Source: UBA9676 sp036522155 (lineage in GTDB: Bacteria > Actinomycetota > Actinomycetes > Streptosporangiales > Streptosporangiaceae). From it: a DNA stretch of 40,066 bases. Below are positions 9,947 to 17,092 of this stretch, in pieces. Within the stretch, counting starts at the first letter, position 1. Each line of letters starts with the position of its first letter. Location of the stretch: assembly GCA_036522155.1 (NCBI GenBank), contig DATDGI010000113.1, forward strand, positions 1 to 40,066. The letters run 5' to 3'. The translations under genes and the position numbers were made by a program. Under the pieces are notes generated by a model. That model had not been told where the DNA came from. It saw nothing but the letters and a program-made list of their open reading frames with translations, and did no database searches.

Positions 9947-9972
9947 GCGGTCGTTGCGTAAGCGACCAGGGT

Positions 9973-9990
9973 ATGTAATCATAATTACAT
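9973..9990. promoter_or_regulatory. AT-rich palindrome over a start codon
   Basis: ATGTAAT (9973-9979) and ATTACAT (9984-9990) are perfect arms around CATA, inside otherwise very GC-rich DNA. The right arm includes the first two bases of the ATG at 9989. It contains -10-like sequence and no Shine-Dalgarno is present, so it is probably both promoter core and operator. Confidence 0.55.
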
Positions 9991-10573
9991 GAGTACTGAG
10001 AAGCGCGGCGCGCACGGCGCTGAGCAGATCCGCGGCTGGTTCACCGGCCGCCTGCCCGATGGCTGGTTCGTGGCGGCACCGGAGATCCTGGTCGACCGCG
10101 AGGAGATCACGGTGATCGGGCAGCTGCCAAGCCCGTCCGGCGCGGCCGCGGAGGCCGGTGCGGCCCAGGCGGAGGCCACCGAGGGAGCGAGCCAGGCGGA
10201 CGCCGCCACGGTGGCGGCGGAGGCGGCCGCGATCGGCCGGAGCCGGCGGTTCCGCGAGGAGACCAGGGACGCGCGGATCGAGATCGCGCGCGAGGCGGAG
10301 CACACCTTTGCCCGCAAGGTGTCCTGGGGCGTGATCTGCGATGGCCAGAAGGTGATGTTCACCACACTTTCCGTTCCGGTCATGACCCGGCTGCGGCAGT
10401 CCGAGCGCCGGGTGCTCGACACGCTGGTGGACGCCGGGGTAGCCCGCAGCCGCAGCGACGCGCTCGCCTGGTGCGCCCGGCTGGTCGGCGAGCACGAGGA
10501 CTCCTGGCTGTCGGACTTGCGCGAGGCGCTGAGCCACGTGGAGCAGGTTCGCGCGCAGGGGCCGCAGGCGTGA
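9989..10573 (+). CDS. Conserved hypothetical protein, coiled-coil and HTH-like C-terminus
   Basis: 194 residues with no signal peptide or TM segment; I cannot name the family. The first 45 residues look folded (IRGWFTGRLPDGWFVAAPEILVDREEITVIGQL). An Ala/Glu-rich spacer then runs to about residue 80. A charged helix follows (RSRRFREETRDARIEIAREAEHTF), and then a region rich in Arg and Leu ending SERRVLDTLVDAGVARSRSDALAWCARLV. The last part resembles the helices of ribbon-helix-helix or antitoxin-like proteins. The start is taken at the ATG inside the palindrome (leaderless). Codon use and strong third-position GC support a real gene. The following 350 bp holds operators and a large hairpin. 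Confidence 0.7.
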   Translation: MSTEKRGAHGAEQIRGWFTGRLPDGWFVAAPEILVDREEITVIGQLPSPSGAAAEAGAAQAEATEGASQADAATVAAEAAAIGRSRRFREETRDARIEIAREAEHTFARKVSWGVICDGQKVMFTTLSVPVMTRLRQSERRVLDTLVDAGVARSRSDALAWCARLVGEHEDSWLSDLREALSHVEQVRAQGPQA

Positions 10574-10595
10574 CCAGCTAGAAATTGCCGCCAGC

Positions 10596-10618
10596 GGTTT
10601 ATACCAAAGGTCTAAACC
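10596..10618. promoter_or_regulatory. Tandem GGTNTANACC palindromes (GntR/DasR-like site)
   Basis: GGTTTATACC (10596-10605) and GGTCTAAACC (10609-10618) are 13 bp apart centre to centre. Each is a near-palindrome, and the two together form a larger one (9 of 10 positions). From memory, the streptomycete DasR site contains TGGTCTAGACCA; the right-hand copy with flanks matches 10 of 12 of those positions. Which regulator binds, and whether the target is pckA downstream, is inferred. Confidence 0.5.
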
Positions 10619-10625
10619 AAAACCC

Positions 10626-10676
10626 ACCGAATGCGCCTCCGGTTCGCCAATCGGCGATTTCCGGGGGCGCTTCGGT
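10626..10676 (+). terminator. Large GC-rich stem-loop downstream of the 9989 gene
   Basis: The arm at 10626-10642 (ACCGAATGCGCCTCCGG) pairs with 10661-10676 (CCGGGGGCGCTTCGGT) with one mismatch and one bulge. An inner stem TCGCC/GGCGA closes the loop. It is a strong candidate terminator. The right arm can also fold with downstream bases (TCGG-TGTA-CCGA), so an attenuator is possible. Confidence 0.6.
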
Positions 10677-10820
10677 GTACCGATTCCGCGTTCTTCCAAC
10701 GCAACTTGTGACGCTTGTCCGCTTGTGCACCTACTGCTCTGCCTCTGGCGCACTGATCGCACCGTGGCTGGTCCGGGCAAAACGGCCAGCCCACCCGCAA
10801 TCGATCGGGTCATGCCGGGG

Positions 10821-10826
10821 TACACT
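10821..10826 (+). promoter_or_regulatory. Possible -10 box (TACACT) for pckA
   Basis: TACACT lies about 97 nt upstream of the pckA start, flanked by GGGG and CCCC. No good -35 is seen at 17 nt. The rest of the 10677-10922 stretch shows no other gene, only the Shine-Dalgarno GGAGGAG just before 10923. Confidence 0.35.
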
Positions 10827-10922
10827 CCCCAAATCTCGCAGCGCAGGGCCGCCTGGCCGTGCGCGGCGGCTGGCAGGGCCCGGGCAGGAGCGTGCGGGAT
10901 GCGCGCCCAGGAGGAGGAGCAC

Positions 10923-12461
10923 GTGGCGCACGAAGTAAAAGCGGCAAAGGTCGAGTGGAATCCGACGGCGGAGCGCCTGCGCGAGCTGGCGGAGAAAATG
11001 CCGAACGCGGTGGTGACAGAGTTCGGCAATGTGGCGGTGAAGGCGAAGGTGGACTCCCGCAGCACCAAGTCCACCTACATCGTCGAGGACTCGACCAATG
11101 CCACCAAGCAAACGATGACCCGGGCCGAATACGACCGCATCGCGGCGGCGCAGGATGCCTACATCGCTGGCCGCCACATGGTCGTGGTGGACGGGTACAT
11201 CGGGTCTGATCCGCAGTTCCGCACCCGGGCGCGGCTGGTGATCGAGGCGGCGAACGCCAACGTGGCGGGCATGCAGCAGCAGCTCTACTACCCGGCCGGC
11301 GACGGCTACGACCCGGCGGCCTGGGAGCCCGACACCACCGTGATCTACACCCCCAACCTGGCCTGGCCGGGTTACCCGGATGACCGGGTGATCGCCGTCG
11401 ACCTGAACGCCAGCATCACCCGCGTGCTCAACTCCGACTACTTCGGTGAGTCGAAGAAGGGCGGGCTGCGGATGTGGAACAACATCGTCTACCACCGCGG
11501 CGGCCTGTCGCTGCACGCCGGCTGCAAGGTGATGCCGGATGTGGGTGGGCGCCCGCGTGCCCTCCTCATCGTCGGCCTGTCCGGCACCGGCAAGACCACG
11601 ACCACCTTCACCACCCAGCTGGACAGCAAGCCTGCCCAGGACGATTTCATCGCCCTGATGCCCGGCGGGGTGGTCTACCCGACCGAGCACGGCTGCTTCG
11701 CCAAGACCTTCGGGCTCGACCCCGAGTTCGAGCCGGCCATCTACTACGCCACCACCAAGCCGGACGCCTACCTGGAGAACGTCTCCGTGGACGACGTGGG
11801 CAAGGTCGACTTCTTCGACACCTCCTACACCAAGAACGGGCGCACCACCTGGCCGTTCTCCTACGTGAACCCCTGGCCGCCGAACGACATCCCGCCCGCC
11901 GAGTTCCTGCTGATCCTGAACCGGAACGAGAACATCGTGCCCGGGGTGGCCAGGCTGGACCGGGCCCAGGCGGCGGCCTACTTCATGCTCGGCGAGACCA
12001 CCGGCACCTCGGCCGGCGGCAAGGACGAGGAGGGCAAGTTCCTGCGTGTCCCCGGCACCAACCCGTTCTTCCCGCGGGACATGGCCGACATGGGCAACCG
12101 GATGCTGGATCTGCTCGACAGCCACGAGCTGAAGGTGTTCGTGCTCAACACCGGCCGGATCGGCGGCGGCGACGAGCACGCGGGCTCGAAGAAGGTGACC
12201 ATCCCGTACTCCTCAGCCACCGTGCAGGCGATCGTGGAGGACACCATCACCTGGACCACCGACCCGGACTTCGGCTACGAGGTAGCCGAGTCGGTGCCGG
12301 GGGTCAGCGACGTCGAGATCCTGCAGCCGCGGCGGCTCTATGAGCGGCAGGGCCGGCTGGCCGAGTACGAGTCGATGGTGTCCCGGATGAAGCGGGAGCG
12401 CCGGGAGTACCTGGCCTCCTTCGCGGGCCTGGACGAGGCCATCGTCAAGTCGATCGGCTGA
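10923..12461 (+). CDS. pckA: Phosphoenolpyruvate carboxykinase, ATP type
   Basis: 512 residues from the GTG at 10923, which follows GGAGGAG by a few bases; the frame is open upstream, but that part lacks protein-like character. PEP carboxykinase turns oxaloacetate into PEP and CO2, the first committed step of gluconeogenesis. The P-loop is GLSGTGKT (218-225), the ATP-type motif; the GTP enzymes common in actinobacteria have a different loop. Other landmarks are the metal-binding D-D in AQDDF, EHGCFAKTF, the ENV segment in AYLENVSVDD and VNTG-like VLNTGRIGGG near residue 415. Overall the sequence is divergent from the enterobacterial enzyme, and shorter (512 against about 540). Tandem palindromes and a large hairpin upstream suggest regulated expression. 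Confidence 0.88.
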   Translation: MAHEVKAAKVEWNPTAERLRELAEKMPNAVVTEFGNVAVKAKVDSRSTKSTYIVEDSTNATKQTMTRAEYDRIAAAQDAYIAGRHMVVVDGYIGSDPQFRTRARLVIEAANANVAGMQQQLYYPAGDGYDPAAWEPDTTVIYTPNLAWPGYPDDRVIAVDLNASITRVLNSDYFGESKKGGLRMWNNIVYHRGGLSLHAGCKVMPDVGGRPRALLIVGLSGTGKTTTTFTTQLDSKPAQDDFIALMPGGVVYPTEHGCFAKTFGLDPEFEPAIYYATTKPDAYLENVSVDDVGKVDFFDTSYTKNGRTTWPFSYVNPWPPNDIPPAEFLLILNRNENIVPGVARLDRAQAAAYFMLGETTGTSAGGKDEEGKFLRVPGTNPFFPRDMADMGNRMLDLLDSHELKVFVLNTGRIGGGDEHAGSKKVTIPYSSATVQAIVEDTITWTTDPDFGYEVAESVPGVSDVEILQPRRLYERQGRLAEYESMVSRMKRERREYLASFAGLDEAIVKSIG

Positions 12462-12736
12462 CCCCGCCACCGCCGCTGACGTGGCACGATAGTGTCTGTC
12501 AGCACGTTCACCAGGGCGCGCTGACCACCTGCCGGGCGTGCGCTGTCACGATCCCGGCGCAAATGGTGCCATGCTTGGGTACGGTTCGCAGGGACGATGG
12601 CGCTGCCATCCCGCCGGCCTCAACGCCCGCGCCAGCGCGGCCGTCATCCAGGCGCGATCGGCCCCGGCCCGCTCCCGGGTGGCCCCCAGCGGGCCACAGC
12701 GCGACGGCATGGCAACGGCGGAGAAAGGGTGGGGAT

Positions 12737-13498
12737 GTGGGATACCGCGAGATCGTCTACCGGCTGTATGAGCGCAGGCTGGAGGCCATGCTCGCGGGCC
12801 ACCAGGTCCCCCGGCACGTCGGGGTGATCCTGGACGGCAACCGGCGGTGGGCGCGATCCGCGGGGCTCGCCGATGTGAGCGACGGCCACCAGAAGGGCGC
12901 CGATCACATCTTCGAGCTGCTGAGCTGGTGCCGCCAGGCCGGGGTCGAGGTGGTCACCCTGTGGCTGCTGTCCACCGACAACCTGGCCCGGCCGGCCGCC
13001 CAGGTCGAGGCCCTGTTCCGGATCATCGAAAGCACCGTGCGGGAACTGGTCGCTCAGGGCTGGCACGTCAAGCCGGTCGGCGCGCTCGACCTGCTGCCGA
13101 TCGACACGGCGCGGGTGCTCAAGGATGCCGCCGAGGCCACCGCGCACAACCAGGGCCTGCTGGTCAATGTCGCGGTCGGGTACGGCGGGCGCCGCGAGAT
13201 CGCGGACGCGGTCCGGTCACTGCTCCACGACCACGCCACCAAGGGCACCACGATCGAGGAACTGGCCGAGATCCTGGACATCGAACACATCGCCGACCAC
13301 CTGTACACGGCCGGCCAGCCGGACCCGGATCTGGTCATCAGAACGTCGGGGGAGCAGCGGCTGGGCGGCTTCCTGCTCTGGCAGAGCGCGCACTCGGAGT
13401 TCTACTTCTGCGACGCCTACTGGCCGGATTTCCGCCGGGTGGACTTCCTGCGCGCGCTCCGCTCGTACGCGGCCCGGCACCGCCGGTTCGGCTCCTGA
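12737..13498 (+). CDS. Short-chain Z-isoprenyl diphosphate synthase (UppS family)
   Basis: 253 residues from the GTG at 12737, with GGAGAAAGG upstream. It is a cis-prenyltransferase, which condenses isopentenyl diphosphate onto an allylic primer to make Z-prenyl diphosphates. Signature regions are HVGVILDGNRRWARSAG with catalytic D33, VTLWLLSTDNL, VNVAVGYGGRREI, and PDLVIRTSGEQRLGGFLLWQ near the C-terminus. The start region (YRLYERRL) and the absence of extra N-terminal length match the mycobacterial Rv1086 enzyme, which makes Z,E-farnesyl diphosphate, better than the long decaprenyl synthase Rv2361c. Its product would then prime polyprenyl-phosphate carriers for wall synthesis. PhoH2 follows on the same strand; the two genes also lie near each other in mycobacteria. 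A TAGTGT box at 12490-12495 might be its promoter. Confidence 0.88.
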   Translation: MGYREIVYRLYERRLEAMLAGHQVPRHVGVILDGNRRWARSAGLADVSDGHQKGADHIFELLSWCRQAGVEVVTLWLLSTDNLARPAAQVEALFRIIESTVRELVAQGWHVKPVGALDLLPIDTARVLKDAAEATAHNQGLLVNVAVGYGGRREIADAVRSLLHDHATKGTTIEELAEILDIEHIADHLYTAGQPDPDLVIRTSGEQRLGGFLLWQSAHSEFYFCDAYWPDFRRVDFLRALRSYAARHRRFGS

Positions 13499-13519
13499 CG
13501 GCCGCCGCGCCGCGGCGTA

Positions 13520-13535
13520 TGTGACGGAATTCACA
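13520..13535. promoter_or_regulatory. CRP-type operator upstream of phoH2
   Basis: TGTGA-CGGAAT-TCACA is an exact TGTGA-N6-TCACA palindrome, the consensus for CRP/GlxR-family cAMP receptor proteins. It lies just after the Z-prenyl synthase stop codon. If the -10 is TACCGT (13564-13569), the site is centred near -48, an activating position. Confidence 0.6.
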
Positions 13536-13654
13536 GGTACTACCGGGACAGCCGCGCCCCAGGTACCGTCATGAGCAGATGGGCGGTGCGTCGCCGCCCG
13601 CCGGGAAAGGCCCTGGATCGCGAGCTTGTTGTCCTCGTACACAGGCGAGACGAG

Positions 13655-13679
13655 CGAAGGGCCGGCGTCCGGCCTTTCG
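13655..13679 (+). promoter_or_regulatory. Hairpin in the phoH2 leader
   Basis: CGAAGGGCCGG (13655-13665) pairs with CCGGCCTTTCG (13669-13679) over a 3-nt loop, all Watson-Crick or G-U. It sits in the roughly 180-nt untranslated leader, 74 nt before the GTG, so an attenuator or RNA-stability element is possible. I do not recognise a known riboswitch class. Confidence 0.45.
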
Positions 13680-13753
13680 TGGGCTGGAACCGGTCTCAAC
13701 GACACGTCTGTGTCCAAACGCGGCGCCATCCCCGGCGCCCCAGGGGAGAACGA

Positions 13754-15142
13754 GTGGCCAGTTCTTCTGCCCGTCGCTCATCACGTCACACCGGTTCCCG
13801 CACCGGCAGCGGCCGCGCCGAGACTGCGCAGACCAGCGCAGCCAGCACCCGGCGGACCTATGTCCTGGACACCAGCGTCCTGCTCGCCGACCCGGCGGCC
13901 ATTGGCCGGTTCGCCGAGCACCACGTGGTCCTGCCCGTGGTCGTCATCACCGAACTGGAGGCCAAGCGCCATCATCCCGAACTGGGTTACTTCGCCCGCC
14001 AGGCCCTGCGGTACCTGGACGACCTGCGGGTCACGCATGCGCGGCTCGACGCTGACCTGCCGATCGGTGAGCAGGGCGGGACGATCCGGGTCGAGCTGAA
14101 CCACGCCGACCCCCAGGTGCTGCCGGCCGGGTTCCGGCTCGGTGACAACGACACGCGGATCCTGTCGGTCGCGCGCAGCCTTGCTGCCGAGGGGGACGAC
14201 GTAGTCCTCGTCAGCAAGGACCTGCCGCTGCGGGTCAAGGCGGCCTCCATTGGCCTGACCGCCCAGGAGTACCGGGCCGAACTCCCCCCCGACTCCGGCT
14301 GGACCGGCATGGCCGAGCTGGATCTGACCCCGGCCGAGATGGACGAACTGTACGAGAACGGGCATCTTGACCTGCCGGACGCCCGGGAACTGCCCTGCCA
14401 TACCGGGCTGGTGCTGGCCGCGCCGGCCGCTGGCGGCAGCGCGCTGGCGCGGGTCCTCCCGGACAAGTCGGTACGGCTGGTCCGGGGTGACCGGGAGGTG
14501 TTCGGCCTGCGCGGCCGGAGCGCGGAGCAGCGGATCGCGCTCGACCTGCTGCTCGACCAGGACATCGGCATCGTGTCGCTCGGCGGCCGGGCGGGCACCG
14601 GCAAGTCGGCCCTGGCCCTGTGCGCCGGGCTGGAGGCGGTCATGGACCGCCGCCAGCACCGCAAGGTGATCGTGTTCCGCCCGCTGTACGCGGTCGGCGG
14701 CCAGGAACTCGGCTACCTGCCGGGCTCGGAGGCCGACAAGATGAACCCGTGGGCGCAGGCCGTCTACGACACCCTGTCGGCGGTGACCTCGCAGGACGTC
14801 ATCGACGAGGTACTGTCCAGGGATATGTTCGAGGTCCTGCCGCTGACCCACATCCGCGGCCGCTCGCTGCACGACTCGTTCGTGATCGTGGACGAGGCCC
14901 AGTCGCTGGAACGCGGTGTGCTGCTGACCGTGCTGTCCCGGATCGGGGCCGGCTCGCGGGTGGTGCTCACCCACGACATCGCCCAGCGGGACAACCTGCG
15001 GGTGGGCCGGCACGACGGGGTGGTGGCGGTGATCGAGAAGCTCAAGGGCCACCCGCTGTTCGCGCACGTCACGCTGGTCCGGTCGGAACGGTCGCCGATC
15101 GCCGCCCTGGTGACGGAGATGCTGGAGGATTCCGCTCTGTAA
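13754..15142 (+). CDS. phoH2: PhoH2: PIN-domain ribonuclease fused to PhoH ATPase
   Basis: 462 residues from a GTG preceded by GGGGAGAA. After a 33-residue Ser/Arg-rich tail, a PIN domain begins at RRTYVLDTSVLL (metal-binding D39), with VVITELEAKRHH and a later acidic cluster in RLGDNDTRIL. The PhoH ATPase half has Walker A GRAGTGKS (278-285) and Walker B VIVDEAQ (D380-E381). Near the end it carries LTHDIAQRDNLRVGRHDGV. The architecture is that of mycobacterial PhoH2 (Rv1095), an ATP-driven RNA helicase and RNase described as a toxin partner. In mycobacteria a small antitoxin (PhoAT) overlaps the 5' end; no convincing equivalent is visible here. A CRP-type site and a hairpin lie upstream. Confidence 0.92.
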   Translation: MASSSARRSSRHTGSRTGSGRAETAQTSAASTRRTYVLDTSVLLADPAAIGRFAEHHVVLPVVVITELEAKRHHPELGYFARQALRYLDDLRVTHARLDADLPIGEQGGTIRVELNHADPQVLPAGFRLGDNDTRILSVARSLAAEGDDVVLVSKDLPLRVKAASIGLTAQEYRAELPPDSGWTGMAELDLTPAEMDELYENGHLDLPDARELPCHTGLVLAAPAAGGSALARVLPDKSVRLVRGDREVFGLRGRSAEQRIALDLLLDQDIGIVSLGGRAGTGKSALALCAGLEAVMDRRQHRKVIVFRPLYAVGGQELGYLPGSEADKMNPWAQAVYDTLSAVTSQDVIDEVLSRDMFEVLPLTHIRGRSLHDSFVIVDEAQSLERGVLLTVLSRIGAGSRVVLTHDIAQRDNLRVGRHDGVVAVIEKLKGHPLFAHVTLVRSERSPIAALVTEMLEDSAL

Positions 15143-15169
15143 CTCTGGGCAACTTCTGCTCACGGAAGG

Positions 15170-15198
15170 TTACGATTTCGGCAGTGGCGCGCTAGAGT
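15170..15198 (+). promoter_or_regulatory. Promoter TTACGA-17-TAGAGT
   Basis: -35 TTACGA (15170-15175) and -10 TAGAGT (15193-15198) are 17 bp apart. The -10 ends 8 nt before the ATG at 15207, so the glycosyltransferase message should be leaderless. Confidence 0.6.
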
Positions 15199-15206
15199 AG
15201 CCCTCC

Positions 15207-16334
15207 ATGGGGCGGGTGTCACACAGCGCAGTCATCCGATCACAAGAAGCCATCTCGGCCTCGACGCCGATTTCCGTGATCATGCCGGTGCGCAACGAGG
15301 AGCCGCATCTCGCCGAGGCCGTCCGGCACGTGCTCAGCCAGGACTACCAGGCCGGGGTCGAGGTCGTGCTGGCGGTCGGCCCGTCCACCGACGCCACCCG
15401 GCAGATTGCCGAACGACTGGCGGCGGCCGACTCCCGGATCACCGTGGTGCCCAACCCCAGCGGGCTGATCCCGGCGGCCAACAACGTGGCCATCAAGGCA
15501 TCCCGGCATCCCATCGTGGCCCGGGTGGACGGGCATGCGCTGATCCCCCCCGGATACCTGGCGCTGGCGGTGCGGACGCTGGCCGAGACCGGGGCCGACA
15601 ACGTCGGCGGCATCATGGCCGCCGAGGGGGTGACCCCGTTCGAGCGGGCGGTGGCCTGGGCGATGACCTCGCTGGCCGGGGTGGGCGGCGCCGCCTTCCA
15701 CGTCGGCGGCCGCCCGGGCCCCGCCGACACGGTGTATCTCGGGGTATACCGGCGGACGGCGCTGGACCGGGTGGGCGGCTACGACGAGAGCTACCAGCGG
15801 GCCGAGGACTGGGAGATGAACCACCGGATCCGGGCGGCCGGCGGCCTGATCTGGTTCCAGCCGCGGCTCCGGGTCACCTACCGGCCGCGGGCGAGCGTGG
15901 CCGCGCTGGCCCGGCAGTTCTACGACTACGGCCGGTGGCGGCGGGTGGTCAGCCGCCATCACGCGGGCACCATCAGCCTGCGCTACCTCGCCTCTCCGGT
16001 CACCCTGCTGGCGGCCAGCGCGGGCCTGGTGGCCGGGCTGGCCGGGCTGGCGGCGGGGGTGCTCGGGCCGTGGCCGGGGCTGGCCTGGCTGGCGCTGGGA
16101 TTCGGCCTGCCCGGGGCCTATCTGCTGGGCATCCTGGCGGTGACGGTGACCGCGGCACCGGCGCTGCGCGCCCGGGCGCTGGCCCTGCTGCCGGTGGCGC
16201 TGGTGACCATGCACATGGCGTGGGGGCTCGGTTTCCTGACCAGCCCGCGCCGCCTCATCCCCGCCCACGACCGGGTGTCACCTCATGAAATGCCGCGGAG
16301 CAGGGCCTCGGCGACGGCCAGGTCGCGCGGGTAG
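15207..16334 (+). CDS. GT2 glycosyltransferase with C-terminal membrane segments
   Basis: 375 residues. The GT-A domain of family 2 spans about residues 22-270: ISVIMPVRNEEPHLAEAV (nucleotide-sugar binding start), a DGH in the DxD position (VARVDGHALIPPG), and the acceptor/base motif AEDWEMNHRIRAAGG. Three to four hydrophobic segments (about 265-350) anchor it to the membrane, as in transferases using polyprenyl-phosphate acceptors. It opens the envelope locus and has its own promoter. Its 3' end overlaps the minus-strand cytidylyltransferase by 52 bp, so the last 17 residues (PRSRASATARSRG region) are probably an unimportant tail. Donor and acceptor cannot be read from sequence. Confidence 0.87.
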   Translation: MGRVSHSAVIRSQEAISASTPISVIMPVRNEEPHLAEAVRHVLSQDYQAGVEVVLAVGPSTDATRQIAERLAAADSRITVVPNPSGLIPAANNVAIKASRHPIVARVDGHALIPPGYLALAVRTLAETGADNVGGIMAAEGVTPFERAVAWAMTSLAGVGGAAFHVGGRPGPADTVYLGVYRRTALDRVGGYDESYQRAEDWEMNHRIRAAGGLIWFQPRLRVTYRPRASVAALARQFYDYGRWRRVVSRHHAGTISLRYLASPVTLLAASAGLVAGLAGLAAGVLGPWPGLAWLALGFGLPGAYLLGILAVTVTAAPALRARALALLPVALVTMHMAWGLGFLTSPRRLIPAHDRVSPHEMPRSRASATARSRG

Positions 16335-16984
16335 GTGATCTTCATGTTGTGCTCGCTCCCGGGCACGATGTGGACGCCGACGTCCGGCAGGTAGCGCAGC
16401 ACGATCCCGCAGTCGTCGGTCGCGGGCAGGTCGCCGAACCGCGGATCGGCCCGGGCGAGCTGGTAGGCGCGGCGGATCACCGACAGCCGGAAACCCTGCG
16501 GGGTCTGGCAGCGGGCCATCGTGTCCCGGCGCAGCATCGCCGTCATCACCCCGTCGCTGACCTCGATGATGGTGTCGGACGAGGGCACCGCCACCCCGAT
16601 CGCCCGGTGGGCGGCCAGCGCGGTCACGCAGGCGGCGATGATCTGCTGGTCGACCAGCGGCCGGGCGGCGTCGTGGAACAGGACATCGCACTCGCCCTGG
16701 CCGAGTTCGGCGATCGCCCGCCGGGTGGATTCGGTCCGGGTCGCGCCGCCCTCGATGACCCCCTGGAGCTTGCGGTAGCCACCCGCCGCGAGCAGATCCG
16801 CCACCTGGCCCGCATGCCGGGCGGCCATGACCACCAGGATGGCGTCCACCCCGGGCGCCTGCTCGAACGCGGCCACCGAGTGCTCGATCATCGGCCGCCC
16901 GGCCAGCGGCAGCAGCTGCTTGGGCAGTCCGCTGCCGAACCGCTCACCCGAGCCGCCGCCCAGCACCACCGCGACCGTCCGCAT
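16283..16984 (-). CDS. IspD/TarI-family cytidylyltransferase
   Basis: 233 residues. The family transfers CMP from CTP onto a polyol phosphate: methylerythritol phosphate (IspD) or ribitol phosphate (TarI). Visible motifs are the CTP loop VVLGGGSGERFGSGLPKQLL, the segment HDAARPLV, the RxxxxxxxTPQGF block (RRDTMARCQTPQGF), and the C-terminal NMKITYPRDLAVAEALLRG. The last two resemble TarI as much as IspD. True ispD usually sits beside ispF; here the neighbours are a CDP-alcohol transferase and a second nucleotidyltransferase, so a CDP-polyol for the envelope is more likely than the MEP pathway. The start at 16984 follows TAGAGT by 7 nt (leaderless). It is divergent from the DUF5941 gene. Confidence 0.87.
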   Translation of the reverse strand: MRTVAVVLGGGSGERFGSGLPKQLLPLAGRPMIEHSVAAFEQAPGVDAILVVMAARHAGQVADLLAAGGYRKLQGVIEGGATRTESTRRAIAELGQGECDVLFHDAARPLVDQQIIAACVTALAAHRAIGVAVPSSDTIIEVSDGVMTAMLRRDTMARCQTPQGFRLSVIRRAYQLARADPRFGDLPATDDCGIVLRYLPDVGVHIVPGSEHNMKITYPRDLAVAEALLRGIS

Positions 16985-16991
16985 GACGCGG

Positions 16992-16997
16992 ACTCTA
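16992..16997 (-). promoter_or_regulatory. -10 box (TAGAGT) of the cytidylyltransferase gene
   Basis: On the minus strand TAGAGT ends 7 nt before the ATG at 16984. The spacing matches the other leaderless promoters of the window. Confidence 0.5.
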
Positions 16998-17092
16998 CCG
17001 GCGGTGCGGGCCCGGCCCGGCCGCCGGATACTTTCAGTGACCAGGCGGGTACAGGTTGCCTGAGTGGCATGCCGACCGGCGGGAGGGCCGCG

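Noticed and set aside
10725..10922. N-terminal extension of PEP carboxykinase
   Set aside because: No Shine-Dalgarno at the upstream ATG, and the extension lacks protein character; GGAGGAG marks the GTG at 10923.
13571..13753. In-frame N-terminal extension of PhoH2 from the ATG at 13571
   Set aside because: The extension contains the leader hairpin and is basic and unlike PhoH2 proteins; the GTG at 13754 has a good Shine-Dalgarno.
13576..13753. Known riboswitch (such as a c-di-AMP ydaO element) in the phoH2 leader
   Set aside because: I could not match the conserved core bases of ydaO or other classes, only a simple hairpin.
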